DNA of 64,000 nucleotides from Hamadaea sp013361475 (GTDB lineage: Bacteria > Actinomycetota > Actinomycetes > Mycobacteriales > Micromonosporaceae): NCBI RefSeq assembly GCF_040654195.1, contig NZ_JBFAHM010000011.1, forward strand, positions 124,001 to 188,000. Reading direction: 5' to 3'. The stretch's first letter is position 1; each line of letters begins with the position of its first letter. The notes beneath the pieces were generated by a model that was not told the origin of the DNA, ran no database searches, and saw only the letters and a list, made by a program, of their open reading frames with translations. This document shows, one piece after another, positions 35,340-44,670 of this stretch. The translations under genes and the position numbers were made by a program.

Positions 35340-36743
35340 TCAGGACGGCTGGAGGAGGTCGGCGATGGACTCGATGCCGTCGCCGATCGCGGCCGGGGTG
35401 AGGTTGCCGAATCCGAGGACGAGTTGCGCGGGCCGTCGATTGTGGTCGAAGCGGTAGGCGCTCATTCCGTACAGTCCCACGGACCGGCGGCGACCGGCCG
35501 CGATGATGTCCTGCTCGTCGGCGTCGACGGGCAGGTGAGCGACGGTGTGGAACCCGGCGGCCAGCCCGCGCAGGTCGACGGCGGGCGCGTGCCGTTCGAT
35601 CGCTTCGACCAGGGCCGTACGCCGGGCGGCGTAGCGCTGCCGCACGTGGCGCAGATGCCGGTCGTATTGGCCGGACTCGAGCAGGTCGGCCAGCGCGAGC
35701 TGGTCGATGGCGGGGGAGCCGCGGTCGGCGAGTTCCTTGTAGTGGGCGACAGCAGGAGCCAGGTGGGGTGGGCTGAGAATCCAGCCGAGCCGCAGCGCCG
35801 GTGCGAGTGATTTGCTGACGGAGCCGATGAGCGCCACCTGGTTCGGGGCCAGACCCTGCAACGCGCCGACGGGTGCGCGGTCGTAACGGAACTCGGCGTC
35901 GTAGTCGTCCTCGATGACGGTGGCGCTCCGGGCGGTGGCCCAGGCGATGAGGGCTTGCCGCCGGTCGGGGGCGAGCAGGACGCCGGTGGGAGACTGGTGG
36001 GTAGGGGTCAGCACGACGGTGCGCGCATCGGTGGCGGCGAGCGCAACGACGTCGACGCCGCGTTCGTCGACCGGGACCGCGACGACGTCGAGGCCCAACA
36101 TCGTCGCGACAGCGCGCTGGTCCGGATCGCCGGGATCCTCGAAGGCCACGACGCGTACGCCTTCGTCGATCAGCGCCCGCAGGACGAGCTGGAGGCCTTG
36201 GGCGTACCCGGCGCAGATGACGGTGTGGCCTGGGTCGGTGGCGGCGCCGCGGACTCGCCGCAGGTAGGCGGCCAGCACGTCGCGCAGGGTCGGATCGCCG
36301 TACGCGTCGCGGCAGGCGAGCAGCTCGTTGGGGGCGTCACGGCAGGCGCGGCGCAAGGCGCGACTCCACTGCTCCCGTGGAAAGCTCGACAGGTCGGGTA
36401 TCCCGGGCCGGAAGTCGACGCGGAAGGGCTGGGTGGCGGCAGGGGTCGGCGATGCGGCTGCCGGCAGGTGCGCTGCGGCGGCTACCCGGGTGGCGGAGCC
36501 GCCGCGGGTGACCAGGTAGCCCTCTGCTTGCAGCTGCGCATAGCACTCGGTCACCAGGCCGCGGGAGATCCCGAGATCGCGGGCCAGGGCGCGGGACGAC
36601 GGCAGTCGTTCCCCGGTGGCCAGCCGGCCGGTGCGGATGCTTTCCCGCAGTGCGCGTTCGAGTTGGTCGCGCAAGGGTTCGGGCTGATTCCGGTCGACCT
36701 GCAGCAGGAGGTCCGGTCCCGAACCGGTCCACTCGATCGGCAT
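35340..36743 (-). CDS. MocR/PdxR-family regulator (GntR HTH fused to aminotransferase)
   Basis: 467 residues. The winged helix at about 24-80 (GERLPSSRALARDLGISRGL) precedes a type I aminotransferase-like domain. The PLP-binding Lys is in GSVSKSLAPALRLGW and the Asp in VIEDDYDAEFRY. It is divergent from the MFS gene across only 47 bp, so the shared promoter and control of that transporter are likely. Pyridoxine genes are absent nearby, arguing against PdxR itself. Confidence 0.9.
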   Translation of the reverse strand: MPIEWTGSGPDLLLQVDRNQPEPLRDQLERALRESIRTGRLATGERLPSSRALARDLGISRGLVTECYAQLQAEGYLVTRGGSATRVAAAAHLPAAASPTPAATQPFRVDFRPGIPDLSSFPREQWSRALRRACRDAPNELLACRDAYGDPTLRDVLAAYLRRVRGAATDPGHTVICAGYAQGLQLVLRALIDEGVRVVAFEDPGDPDQRAVATMLGLDVVAVPVDERGVDVVALAATDARTVVLTPTHQSPTGVLLAPDRRQALIAWATARSATVIEDDYDAEFRYDRAPVGALQGLAPNQVALIGSVSKSLAPALRLGWILSPPHLAPAVAHYKELADRGSPAIDQLALADLLESGQYDRHLRHVRQRYAARRTALVEAIERHAPAVDLRGLAAGFHTVAHLPVDADEQDIIAAGRRRSVGLYGMSAYRFDHNRRPAQLVLGFGNLTPAAIGDGIESIADLLQPS

Positions 36744-36790
36744 GAAACTGGACCTTACCGCTGGACCGGTCGGCCTTCTACGGTCGGCTC

Positions 36791-37993
36791 ATGGAAAACC
36801 AGGTGCACGGGTCCGATACTCGTCGTGAAGACCGCGTGGGGAAGCGGCCGATCCTGACGTACCCCATGATCCTGCTGCTGATCACATCGCTGGGTTCGCT
36901 CGGGAGTTTCTTCCTCCTGATGCCGGTCGTCCCCATGTTCACTGCCACCGCCGAGTCCGGTGGCCTGGGCAGCGCGGGGCTGTGCACCGGCGCGTTGATG
37001 CTGGGGACCGTGCTGACCGAGTTCGCGGTGCCGGGCCTGCTGCGCCGGTACGGATACCGCACGGTCATGGCGGCGGGCCTGGTCCTGCTCGGTGCTCCGG
37101 CGCTGGTCCTGACGGTATCGTCCGGGCTCACGTGGGTGCTGGGCGTCTGCCTTCTGCGCGGGGCAGGTCTCGGGATCATCGTGGTCGCCGGCGCCGCTTT
37201 GGTCGCCGAACTCGTGCCGGCCGATCGGCGTGGTGAAGGGCTGGGCTTGTACGGCGTGGTCAGCGCGGTCCCGGGCATCGCCTGCCTGCCGTCGGGCCTG
37301 TGGCTGGCCGACAACGTCGGCTACGGACCGGTCTTCGTCACCGGGGCGGCGATGGCGCTGCTCGCGCTGCTCGCCGTACCCGGCCTGCCCGCCCGGTCGG
37401 CTCAGACCGAGCAGCAAGGGCGGGTGCTCGCTGCCCTTCGCACCAACGGCGTGGCCGGCCCGGCGGTCAGCTTCGCCACGGTGACGGTGGCGGCCGGCAT
37501 CCTGCTCACCTTCCTGCCGCTCGCGGTGCCCGACGGCTCGGGTGAGGTCGCCGCGTTCGCGCTGCTGGTGCAGTCGGGCGCGACCGCGCTCGCACGGTGG
37601 GGCGCGGGCCGATACGGCGACCGCCACGGCTGTGCCCGCCTGCTCGTCCCCGCGCTCCTCGCAGCCGCGGCCGGCACGTTCACCCTCATCTGGGTGGACA
37701 GTCCGGTGGCGGTGGTCGCCGGGATGTGCCTGTTCGGCGCCGGGTTCGGCGCGGCGCAGAACGTCACCCTGTCCCTCATGTTCGAACGCGCCCGGCGGTC
37801 CGACTTCGGTTCGGTGAGCGCGCTGTGGAACCTCGCCTACGACGGCGGGATGGGCGTCGGCGCGGTCGGGTTCGGCCTGGTCGCCGGGGCGGTCGGCTAC
37901 TCGGCGGGGTTCCTGCTCACCGCCGTGCTGCTGTTCGCCGGTCTCCTTCCGGCCCGGCTCGGCCGGCGGACCGCGCCGGTCGCCGCCTGTTGA
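36791..37993 (+). CDS. MFS transporter, drug-efflux type
   Basis: 400 residues with about 12 hydrophobic segments. The loop between helices 2 and 3 carries a weak motif A (VPGLLRRYGYRTVMAAG). LRGAGLGIIVVAGAALVAEL resembles the motif C region of proton-driven exporters. The N-terminal 20 residues are hydrophilic and cytoplasmic. It is probably controlled by the divergent MocR-type gene and forms a unit with the following reductase-like gene 50 bp downstream. The substrate is unknown. Confidence 0.85.
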   Translation: MENQVHGSDTRREDRVGKRPILTYPMILLLITSLGSLGSFFLLMPVVPMFTATAESGGLGSAGLCTGALMLGTVLTEFAVPGLLRRYGYRTVMAAGLVLLGAPALVLTVSSGLTWVLGVCLLRGAGLGIIVVAGAALVAELVPADRRGEGLGLYGVVSAVPGIACLPSGLWLADNVGYGPVFVTGAAMALLALLAVPGLPARSAQTEQQGRVLAALRTNGVAGPAVSFATVTVAAGILLTFLPLAVPDGSGEVAAFALLVQSGATALARWGAGRYGDRHGCARLLVPALLAAAAGTFTLIWVDSPVAVVAGMCLFGAGFGAAQNVTLSLMFERARRSDFGSVSALWNLAYDGGMGVGAVGFGLVAGAVGYSAGFLLTAVLLFAGLLPARLGRRTAPVAAC

Positions 37994-38043
37994 CGGGCCG
38001 AACTCGCCAAGCATTGACGATGGACGACGAAGCGGGAGAAGTG

Positions 38044-38619
38044 ATGGGAAGCATCGTGCTCAACATGAGCGTGTCGCTGGACGGCTACAGCGCCGGACCC
38101 GGCGTCGCTGTCGAACGGCCGATGGGCGAGGGCGGCGAGCGGCTCCACGAATGGCTGTTCACCGGCGACTCCGAGGTGGACGCCCGCGTGGCTCGGGAAC
38201 TGTCCGACTCGACCGGAGCGGTCGTGGTGGGCAGGCGAACGTTCGACGTGGGCGTGGACCTGTGGCAGGACACTCCGTTCCCCGTACCCTGCTTCGTGCT
38301 CACCCATGAGCCACGCGAACGGCTGCCCATGAAATCCGCGGCGTTCACCTTCGTCACCGACGGAGTCGGCCGTGCGCTTGAGCAGGCGCGAGCGGCAGCA
38401 GCCGGCAAGAACGTCCTCATCATGGGCGGAGCGCATACCGCGCAACAGTTCCTCAGCGCCGGGCTGGTCGACGAGGTTCAGATCCAGCTCGTGCCCGTCC
38501 TGCTCGGCGCGGGCGTCCGGCTGTTCGACCGGCTGGGAACCCAGCACATCGAGCTGGAACGAACCAGATTGCTCGCATCCGAGCAGGTCACACATCTGCG
38601 GTTCCGCGTCCGGAAATGA
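38044..38619 (+). CDS. RibD C-terminal/dihydrofolate-reductase-like protein
   Basis: 191 residues. It begins GSIVLNMSVSLDGYSAGP, the standard start of this actinobacterial family, and continues with GAVVVGRRTFDVG and a C-terminal VLIMGGAHTAQQFLSAGLVD nucleotide-binding segment. It probably uses NADPH; these stand-alone proteins are not the folate enzyme and their substrates are mostly unknown. The ATG at 38044 is used; GTG 38041 and ATG 38020 are alternatives. Confidence 0.85.
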   Translation: MGSIVLNMSVSLDGYSAGPGVAVERPMGEGGERLHEWLFTGDSEVDARVARELSDSTGAVVVGRRTFDVGVDLWQDTPFPVPCFVLTHEPRERLPMKSAAFTFVTDGVGRALEQARAAAAGKNVLIMGGAHTAQQFLSAGLVDEVQIQLVPVLLGAGVRLFDRLGTQHIELERTRLLASEQVTHLRFRVRK

Positions 38620-38787
38620 CCTTCGTCGGTGATTTCGCAGGTCATGGACTGCTCGCCGGTCCAGCCGCGCACCGTCCAGTCCTGGTGACCGGCCGACGGC
38701 GCAGATTTCGGGCACGGATGTCGACCTTGCGTGAGCTGTCCGCCCGCTGCTACCGTCCCGGCACAACCTCAAGCGATTGAAGGAAAT

Positions 38788-39096
38788 ATGTCGATCAGAG
38801 CGAGAGTTGTCGCCGCCACCGCCGCCGTCGCCATCCTCACCGCCGGAACTCCTGCGGACGCGGTCGTGGTGCCGCGGCACGCCATCAACATCTGCCAGTC
38901 CGCAAGCTTCTACGCCAACTACGACTCGGCGTCGGGACCGTCCGGGCTCAAGCGGATCCTGTACTACGGGGACAAGATCGGCCACACCCCCGGCGTGCAC
39001 CCGGTCTACAACGGCTGGGCGGCCACCTTCGACTTCGGCCCCAACGACTGGGGATACATGCGCCTGGAATGCATCGGAGGCTACGACTCGTGGTGA
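38788..39096 (+). CDS. Small secreted protein
   Basis: 102 residues with a clear Sec signal (MSIRARVVAATAAVAILTAG, cleavage near PADA-V). The mature part has two Cys (NICQSASFYANYD and RLECIGGYDSW), possibly one disulfide. The start at 38788 follows AAGGAA. The stop overlaps the next secreted protein's start. Function unknown. Confidence 0.7.
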   Translation: MSIRARVVAATAAVAILTAGTPADAVVVPRHAINICQSASFYANYDSASGPSGLKRILYYGDKIGHTPGVHPVYNGWAATFDFGPNDWGYMRLECIGGYDSW

Positions 39097-39377
39097 AAGC
39101 CGCCAAGACCGCATCGGCGATCATCGCCGCAACACTGCTGACGGTTCTCGGCGCCGTCTCGCCCGCGCACGCCGCGAACGGCACCATCGGCGTACGCGAA
39201 ACCGTGTGCGCGCAAACGCTCTATGTCCGCACCGACCCTGGCGGCGCGTGGATGGGGACCCTCTACAGCGGTCAGACCTTCCTCGTCGAAGGACCGCGTT
39301 CCGGCGGCTACATCTACGGCTTTGCCTACGGGTACATCAATCGGCACGGCTGGGTGCAGGACGGATGGTTCTGCTGA
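39090..39377 (+). CDS. Small secreted SH3-like protein
   Basis: 95 residues from GTG 39090 (or 39093), with GGAGG about ten bases upstream inside the previous gene. The signal peptide ends SPAHA. The mature 65-residue part resembles a bacterial SH3 repeat: TLYVRTDPGGAWMGTLYSGQ and RHGWVQDGWFC. Such domains bind cell-wall or protein ligands. It is translationally coupled to the secreted protein before it, so the pair may work together. Confidence 0.7.
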   Translation: MVKAAKTASAIIAATLLTVLGAVSPAHAANGTIGVRETVCAQTLYVRTDPGGAWMGTLYSGQTFLVEGPRSGGYIYGFAYGYINRHGWVQDGWFC

Positions 39378-39396
39378 TCCGGAACGGCTTCCGGGC

Positions 39397-39942
39397 TCAA
39401 CTGCCTGATTGCCCGCCCAGGTCCGCGGCCAGCGCTGCGTAGATGTACTCGCTGCCCCAGCGATCCCCGTCGAGGTCGTTCTCGACCAGATGCGCCTCCC
39501 GGCGCATCCCGAGGCGCTCACAGACTCGTATCGACCCGGTGTTCTCCACATCCAGCCGTGCGTAGAGCCGGTGCACGCCCAGCGTGTCGAAGGCGAACCC
39601 GGCGAGCGCCGCAGCCGCCTCGGTCGCGTAGCCGTGCCCCTGGTGCCGTGGGTGGACAGTCCAGCCGATCTCGGCCTGGGCGGCGCGCGCACTGGCCATG
39701 GTGATGCTCACCTCACCGATGACGCCGGGCTCATCGCGTCGGCACACGGCAAGCGCCAGCTTGTCCCCGTCGGCCGACCAAACCGAGTGCGCCGCGCGCT
39801 CGGCCGCAACCTGCTCGCTGCGCTCACGCGTGTGCGCCGGCCGGTACAAGTAGCGCGCCACGCTCGGCAGGCTCTGGTAGGCGTACAGGTCCTCGGCATC
39901 GTCAGGCGTGAACAGGCGCAGCGTCAACCGAGGCGTGATCAT
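39397..39942 (-). CDS. GNAT-family acetyltransferase (RimJ/RimL type)
   Basis: 181 residues from the ATG at 39942; a TTG at 39996 would add 18. It begins TPRLTLRLFTPDDAEDLYAY and has the acetyl-CoA loop in HPRHQGHGYATEAAAALAGF, then the family's VENTGSIRVCERLGMRREAH. Substrates of such enzymes include protein N-termini and small amines; none can be assigned here. Confidence 0.85.
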   Translation of the reverse strand: MITPRLTLRLFTPDDAEDLYAYQSLPSVARYLYRPAHTRERSEQVAAERAAHSVWSADGDKLALAVCRRDEPGVIGEVSITMASARAAQAEIGWTVHPRHQGHGYATEAAAALAGFAFDTLGVHRLYARLDVENTGSIRVCERLGMRREAHLVENDLDGDRWGSEYIYAALAADLGGQSGS

Positions 39943-40299
39943 CGGCAGCAGCGGGGCGATCTCCAAGCGGACCTCCGGGACGCAAATGTTGATCAAGGTG
40001 CGGGCTGATTGTCACATCGCGACCGCCTGGCAGCCACGCCTTTTCACCAGCACCGCTCGACCGCCGCACACCTCGTGCCATGTGGGGGGCACCGAGTACT
40101 GATGAATCTCGCGGTGTCCCAGCGCCCTCGGCCCACGCTGACACGCGGCCAAATGTCTGGTTTCCGTCGCCAGCGTGGTACCTGCGGGGGAGGCACCCGC
40201 AGGGTCCGCGTCCCTAGCCTCGGCGGTGCGGTGTGATCTTCCGGGCGGCCATGCCTCCGATGGACGCACCAAGCAGCGGACGGCTCGGCTGGAGGACGT
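39943..40299. other. Divergent intergenic region with a hairpin
   Basis: 357 bp between the GNAT and the membrane-anchored protein. It contains an 8-bp-stem hairpin, CCTGCGGG (40181-40188) and CCCGCAGG (40196-40203), about 95 bp before the next start. No gene is credible; the long antisense frame across 40012-43035 is a shadow. Confidence 0.5.
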
Positions 40300-42435
40300 G
40301 TGCGTACCAAGCAGGTTGTGATCCTCGTGACGGTGCTGGCCGTGCTCGCCGCCGGTGGTGTGGGCGGCTGGTGGTGGATCCACCGCGACAGCGGGCACGA
40401 GACGTCCGATCCGGCCCCGAAGGTGACCGGCAAGCCGACGAAGATCGGCCCGGAGGGCGGGACGGTCGAGACAGGCGACGTTACGATCACCATTCCGGCC
40501 GGAGCCGTCGCCAGCGGCGTCTCCGTCACCGTCTTGCCGGCCGAGCCGATCGGCGAGCACGACGGCGAGATCTTCGGCCAGCCGATCGGCGTCGAGCACA
40601 GCCAGCCCCTCGCCAAGCCCGCGACCATACGGTGGAAGACCCCGACGTTGACCGCCCGCCAGCGAGCGGCGACGGTCCTGACGAAGTGGGACCCCGACAG
40701 CCGGATGTGGAAAGTCGCCGGACCGACGTTGACCGTCGACGGCGACACGCTGTCCGCCACCGTCAGCGAGTTCTCCTTCTGGGACTGGGCCGCCAGCGCC
40801 AGCCAATGGACCGGGCAGCTGGCCGGCAAACGCGTCGACGCGCCGCACTGCAACGGCAAACCGCTGCCGGGCTGGGTACGCGGTGTGGTCGACCCGGACG
40901 AGGACCTCTCTGCTGCGTCGCTCAGGGTGTGCTTCGAGCCGGACCGGGACGAGATCGTCACCGCCCGGGTGGCCAACAACCGGTCGTTCACCCAGCGTCT
41001 CGTCCTCACCCCGAAGGACGCCGCCTGGGCGTGGACCTGGGCCGGATCGGAGGAGTTCGGCGCCAAGGCGGTCATCTACCGCACCGCCCACGACGTCTTC
41101 GACACCGACACCAGCTATCTGCTGCCACCCACGCACGAGGTCGCCGTCGGCATCGGGCGTCCGGCGGGAGCGGGCAGCCAGATGCAGACCGCCACCGGCG
41201 TCGTCGACTTCCGGACGATCCTCACTGATGCGGTCGCGTACGTGTTCGACCAGATTCCCGTCGGCGGCAGCGACAACCCGTTGGTCAACGCGCTGCTGCA
41301 GGTGCTGTTCGAATGCGGTGGTAAGCAGGCCCTCGACCGGCCGGAGCTGAAGGTCGACGCGATCGCCCGGGCGGTGGTGCACGCGATCACCGGCTGTGCA
41401 GCCGAGATCGTGCGGCCCGACAGCGAGTTCGGCGCGCGCTTGGAATCCCTGGAACAGCAGATCATCCGCAGCAAGCCCGGCATCACCGCGCAGACCATCG
41501 CCCGCGGCGACCGCATGATCCACCAGCTCGCCCAGGCCTGCAAAATCCTCGCGTACGCCGATCTGCTGTTCTACCTGTCCGACCAGATCGCGGACGCTCT
41601 CGTCGGGCCGCTGATGTTCAGCGTGCGCGGCGACGGAAAGCCCCAGAAGCTCGGCGAATGGAAGCCGACGTGCGCCGACCGCGACGCCGACTCCAACCGC
41701 CTGTACCGCAACCTGGCCCTGCAGGACACGTTCGCCGACAAGAGCAAGGAGCTGTGGCAGTTCTCCCAATGGCGCTCGTCCGCCCGCACGGCGATCCAGC
41801 CGATGAAGACCTGTCCGGCCGACTATCTGCTCAAGTTCGCCGACTTCCTTCCCGGTGACTGGGGCGACCCGAAGGCCGCGCGCGTCGTCGCCGACGAGAT
41901 CCGCACACTGGCCGGGTACGCCGCCGTCCCGTCCGGCGACCAGCTCCGCCGACTCGGCGCCTGCTCGGCCGCGTGCAAGGTGACCGGCCACGTGTGGTTC
42001 GACCATCCTGTGTGGGGCCACAGCCTGCTGTTCACCACGATGCCGAACGAGGTGGGGACGGCCGAGGCGTACATCACCGTGATCGACGGGAGTGGAAAGG
42101 TGCGCTGGCAACACCGGGCGGGCCCCTGGTACCGCCTCGCTCCGCATAGCCCGTCCCGCGACAACACCGGGCACATCTTCCTCGACTACGATCCCGGGCG
42201 GCTCAACGGCGTCATCATCCTCAGCCCGAGCCCGGCCGGCTTCGACACCTACGAGACGCTGCCAGCCCCGGGCGAGTACGCCCAACGGTTCTACAGCGCC
42301 ACCGTCGTCGACACCGATCACGACGGACGCTTCGAGATCGATTCCGCGCTCAACGACTGCGAACCAGACTGCGCCGGCGGCACCATTCATCACACGAGCT
42401 ACCACTGGAACGGCAGTGACTACATCGCGCAATAG
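40300..42435 (+). CDS. Large membrane-anchored extracellular protein with ZU5-like domain
   Basis: 711 residues from a GTG at 40300 with GGAGGA upstream. One N-terminal membrane segment (about 7-25) lacks a cleavage site, so most of the chain is outside. Residues about 48-150 resemble a ZU5-type domain (IGPEGGTVETGDVTITIPAG). The middle is helical (ESLEQQIIRSKPGITAQTIA). The C-terminus has a calcium-loop-like VVDTDHDGRFEIDSA. Several Cys suggest disulfides. No enzyme motif is visible; function unknown. Confidence 0.75.
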   Translation: MRTKQVVILVTVLAVLAAGGVGGWWWIHRDSGHETSDPAPKVTGKPTKIGPEGGTVETGDVTITIPAGAVASGVSVTVLPAEPIGEHDGEIFGQPIGVEHSQPLAKPATIRWKTPTLTARQRAATVLTKWDPDSRMWKVAGPTLTVDGDTLSATVSEFSFWDWAASASQWTGQLAGKRVDAPHCNGKPLPGWVRGVVDPDEDLSAASLRVCFEPDRDEIVTARVANNRSFTQRLVLTPKDAAWAWTWAGSEEFGAKAVIYRTAHDVFDTDTSYLLPPTHEVAVGIGRPAGAGSQMQTATGVVDFRTILTDAVAYVFDQIPVGGSDNPLVNALLQVLFECGGKQALDRPELKVDAIARAVVHAITGCAAEIVRPDSEFGARLESLEQQIIRSKPGITAQTIARGDRMIHQLAQACKILAYADLLFYLSDQIADALVGPLMFSVRGDGKPQKLGEWKPTCADRDADSNRLYRNLALQDTFADKSKELWQFSQWRSSARTAIQPMKTCPADYLLKFADFLPGDWGDPKAARVVADEIRTLAGYAAVPSGDQLRRLGACSAACKVTGHVWFDHPVWGHSLLFTTMPNEVGTAEAYITVIDGSGKVRWQHRAGPWYRLAPHSPSRDNTGHIFLDYDPGRLNGVIILSPSPAGFDTYETLPAPGEYAQRFYSATVVDTDHDGRFEIDSALNDCEPDCAGGTIHHTSYHWNGSDYIAQ

Positions 42436-42549
42436 CCGCCGAATCAGCGAAGACTTCCCGATATCGACGTCGATGGAATGGTGTCCGGGTCGGTCGGCCA
42501 GTGCGCGTGCGGCCGTCGGGTCAGTGGCTGCCGTACTAGTGTCCGCAGC

Positions 42550-43254
42550 ATGACACGGGGTCGGTGGTCGCTGTGGATCGTGGGAGGTTGTGCGGTTGCG
42601 GCAGTGCCGGCGACGGCGGTAGCGATCACCCGGGGCTGGGTGGTGTCGGATCCGTTGCCCAGCGACCAGGAAGTCGTGTCGGTCTTCCCGTTCCTCGCCC
42701 TGCTGGTGCTGGGTGTGCTCGCTTGGCTCGATCAGCTGATCTGGCGGCAAAGGCGACCGGTGACGCAGGCCGTGATCGGGTTCCGCACTCTGCTCGCGTC
42801 GGCGCTGGGCCTGACTTTCCTGTTCGTCGCGGCAGTCGTTTTCGGCATCGGCCACGAACGCCCGGATGAGACGAAGGTGCTCCCGCTGCCCAAGGACCTG
42901 ACGCTGGTGAGCCGCACCCAAAATTGCGGGAGCGAGGCATGTAGCGTCACGTACCTGCTCGTGACGCCGGATAGCGTCCCGGTCGGTGAGTTGAGCGCCC
43001 GTCTCTGGCGTCATCTGGAAGGCCGGGGCTGGCATCGGCAGCGTGCGAACGCCTCATGCCGCGACATCGGCTGGATCCATCGGGTGCACCAGTGCGTGTT
43101 CCTCCGCCAGGACACGCCGGGTGTCGTCACGGTGTTGTTGTCCACCGCTTTGGATCTGCGCCCCGAGCCGCCGCAGCTGGGGATGGCAGGCCACCGCATC
43201 CCGGTGTCGTCGGTGTTGATCAACGTCCTCAACCGATGCCACGGAAAGGACTGA
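42550..43254 (+). CDS. Hypothetical membrane protein
   Basis: 234 residues from the ATG at 42550. Three hydrophobic segments (about 9-25, 41-57, 76-97) precede a soluble C-terminal domain. That domain contains Cys (QNCGSEACSVTYLLV, NASCRDIGWIHRVHQCVF) and ends LINVLNRCHGKD. It is 3 bp before the nucleotidyltransferase gene and probably co-transcribed. Not recognised. Confidence 0.65.
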   Translation: MTRGRWSLWIVGGCAVAAVPATAVAITRGWVVSDPLPSDQEVVSVFPFLALLVLGVLAWLDQLIWRQRRPVTQAVIGFRTLLASALGLTFLFVAAVVFGIGHERPDETKVLPLPKDLTLVSRTQNCGSEACSVTYLLVTPDSVPVGELSARLWRHLEGRGWHRQRANASCRDIGWIHRVHQCVFLRQDTPGVVTVLLSTALDLRPEPPQLGMAGHRIPVSSVLINVLNRCHGKD

Positions 43255-43257
43255 ACT

Positions 43258-43872
43258 ATGCATCCCGACGAACACCCGCAGATTGTGCCTTTCCGAGAGT
43301 TGTTCACTCGGTACGAGCGGCACCGCTGGATCGCCGGAGGGTGGGCGGTCGACTTCCTCGTCGGTGAAGTACGCAGGGACCATTCCGACCTCGACGTGCT
43401 CCTCCTGGCCGCCGACTTTGACCATTTCGTTGACCGAATGCGCCCATTCGAGCCGATGGTCATCGACGGGCCAACGAAGGAGCGCCGGCCCGCGGAACGG
43501 GGATTCGACATCGAACCGGGCCGAATGACCGTCGAGTTCACCAGAAACCTGCCGCCAGGCTGTGGAGACATTCAGGTGCTCTTCGCCTTGAGCGACGACT
43601 CGGACTGGATCTTCCATCGAGGGAGGAAGGTTCGATGGCCATTGGCCAACCTCACTCGGCAAAGCCCGAGTGGTACTCCCTACCTCACGCCGGAGATCGT
43701 GCTTCTCTTGAAGGCAAGGGACAACCGGGAGAAGGATCAAGCCGACTTCGTCGACGCGGTCCCCTTTTTGAGCCGAGAGCAGTTGTCATGGCTGCGCCCC
43801 CGCCTTGCTCCGCCATGGAATCAGCCGCACCCCTGGGACGCCACGATCGCCGAGGCGCTCGGCGAGGATTGA
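43258..43872 (+). CDS. ANT/LinB-like nucleotidyltransferase
   Basis: 204 residues. The nucleotidyltransferase core reads HRWIAGGWAVDFLVGEV followed by RRDHSDLDVLLL, with the metal-binding Asp pair as in aminoglycoside 2''-adenylyltransferase and lincosamide enzymes. A later LTPEIVLLLKARDNREKDQA is also family-like. It may modify an antibiotic or a small hydroxyl compound. Resistance is not shown, and many chromosomal relatives have no known role. Confidence 0.8.
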   Translation: MHPDEHPQIVPFRELFTRYERHRWIAGGWAVDFLVGEVRRDHSDLDVLLLAADFDHFVDRMRPFEPMVIDGPTKERRPAERGFDIEPGRMTVEFTRNLPPGCGDIQVLFALSDDSDWIFHRGRKVRWPLANLTRQSPSGTPYLTPEIVLLLKARDNREKDQADFVDAVPFLSREQLSWLRPRLAPPWNQPHPWDATIAEALGED

Positions 43873-43982
43873 CGGGGTGGCCCATAGTCTGGTTGATCTA
43901 CGCTGGTCTGACCATTGTGTCCGAATGCGACAGAAGCGCGCGCACCCCAACCGTCATCGAGAGCCTCGGCTGAAGAGCCCTG

Positions 43983-44540
43983 TCAGCGGATGGACGGTGA
44001 CGGGGCGGGAGTGGGGGAGTCGCATGTCGATCCGACCGCGTCGGCGCTGAGAACGAGCTCCAGTTCCGGCCCGACTGGACCGCTGTGTGCGTATACGCCT
44101 GCGTGGGCGGCTCGGTCGCCGATCCGCTTGCAGAAGTGGACGGTGCCTGCGGCGGGTTCGCCGCCTCGGTTCATTTCCTGCCAACCGGCGGCCTCCGCAG
44201 CTGGACCGAACGTCTGCTGCAATTGCGTCGCGCCGTAGACCTGCGGCGTTGTGAACCTCCGGTGCACCTCGGCGAACTGGGGGCCCAGGGGAGAGCCGCC
44301 TTGCTCGGCGTCGCACTCGTGAGTTTTCGCCTCCTCCTCGGTCAGACGGCCATCGGGTGGTGTCACCGCGTATAGCGGATCCTCTTGGAACGTGTCGATC
44401 ATTTCTGCCTGGTCCGCTGGGGCGAAGCACAGCAGGGGTGACAGGGCGTTGTGCCGGACAACGACGAACCAGCCACAGATGATCAACGCCGCGATCGCCC
44501 CAGCAGCGAATACGATGAGCGCGCGTCTCGATGAGCTCAT
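43983..44540 (-). CDS. Hypothetical membrane-anchored protein
   Basis: 185 residues with one N-terminal membrane segment (ALIVFAAGAIAALIICGWFV). The exported domain has Cys at LLCFAPADQ, THECDAEQ, VHFCKRIG and GSTCDSPT, likely two disulfides, and a Pro/Ser-rich tail. Not recognised. Confidence 0.65.
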   Translation of the reverse strand: MSSSRRALIVFAAGAIAALIICGWFVVVRHNALSPLLCFAPADQAEMIDTFQEDPLYAVTPPDGRLTEEEAKTHECDAEQGGSPLGPQFAEVHRRFTTPQVYGATQLQQTFGPAAEAAGWQEMNRGGEPAAGTVHFCKRIGDRAAHAGVYAHSGPVGPELELVLSADAVGSTCDSPTPAPSPSIR

Positions 44541-44624
44541 TGGCAGCCCCTAAGATCGCAGAAGGTCGATGGGTTGGGTTAGCGTAACCCTCGCCTGGCT
44601 GCGCTGGCAGCCGATGACAGATCA

Positions 44625-44658
44625 CCTCGGCCGGCCCTCATCGGAGTGCCGGCCGAGG
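44625..44658. terminator. Hairpin terminator after the DUF1579-like gene
   Basis: CCTCGGCCGGC (44625-44635) pairs perfectly with GCCGGCCGAGG (44648-44658) over a 12-base loop, 12 bases past the minus-strand stop. No T-tract. Confidence 0.65.
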
Positions 44659-44670
44659 CGCTGCGCTCCT

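Noticed and set aside
40012..43035. 1007-residue minus-strand frame
   Set aside because: Antisense to the membrane-anchored protein and its neighbour, which have signal, ribosome sites and domain-like sequence. The long open frame comes from GC-biased third positions.
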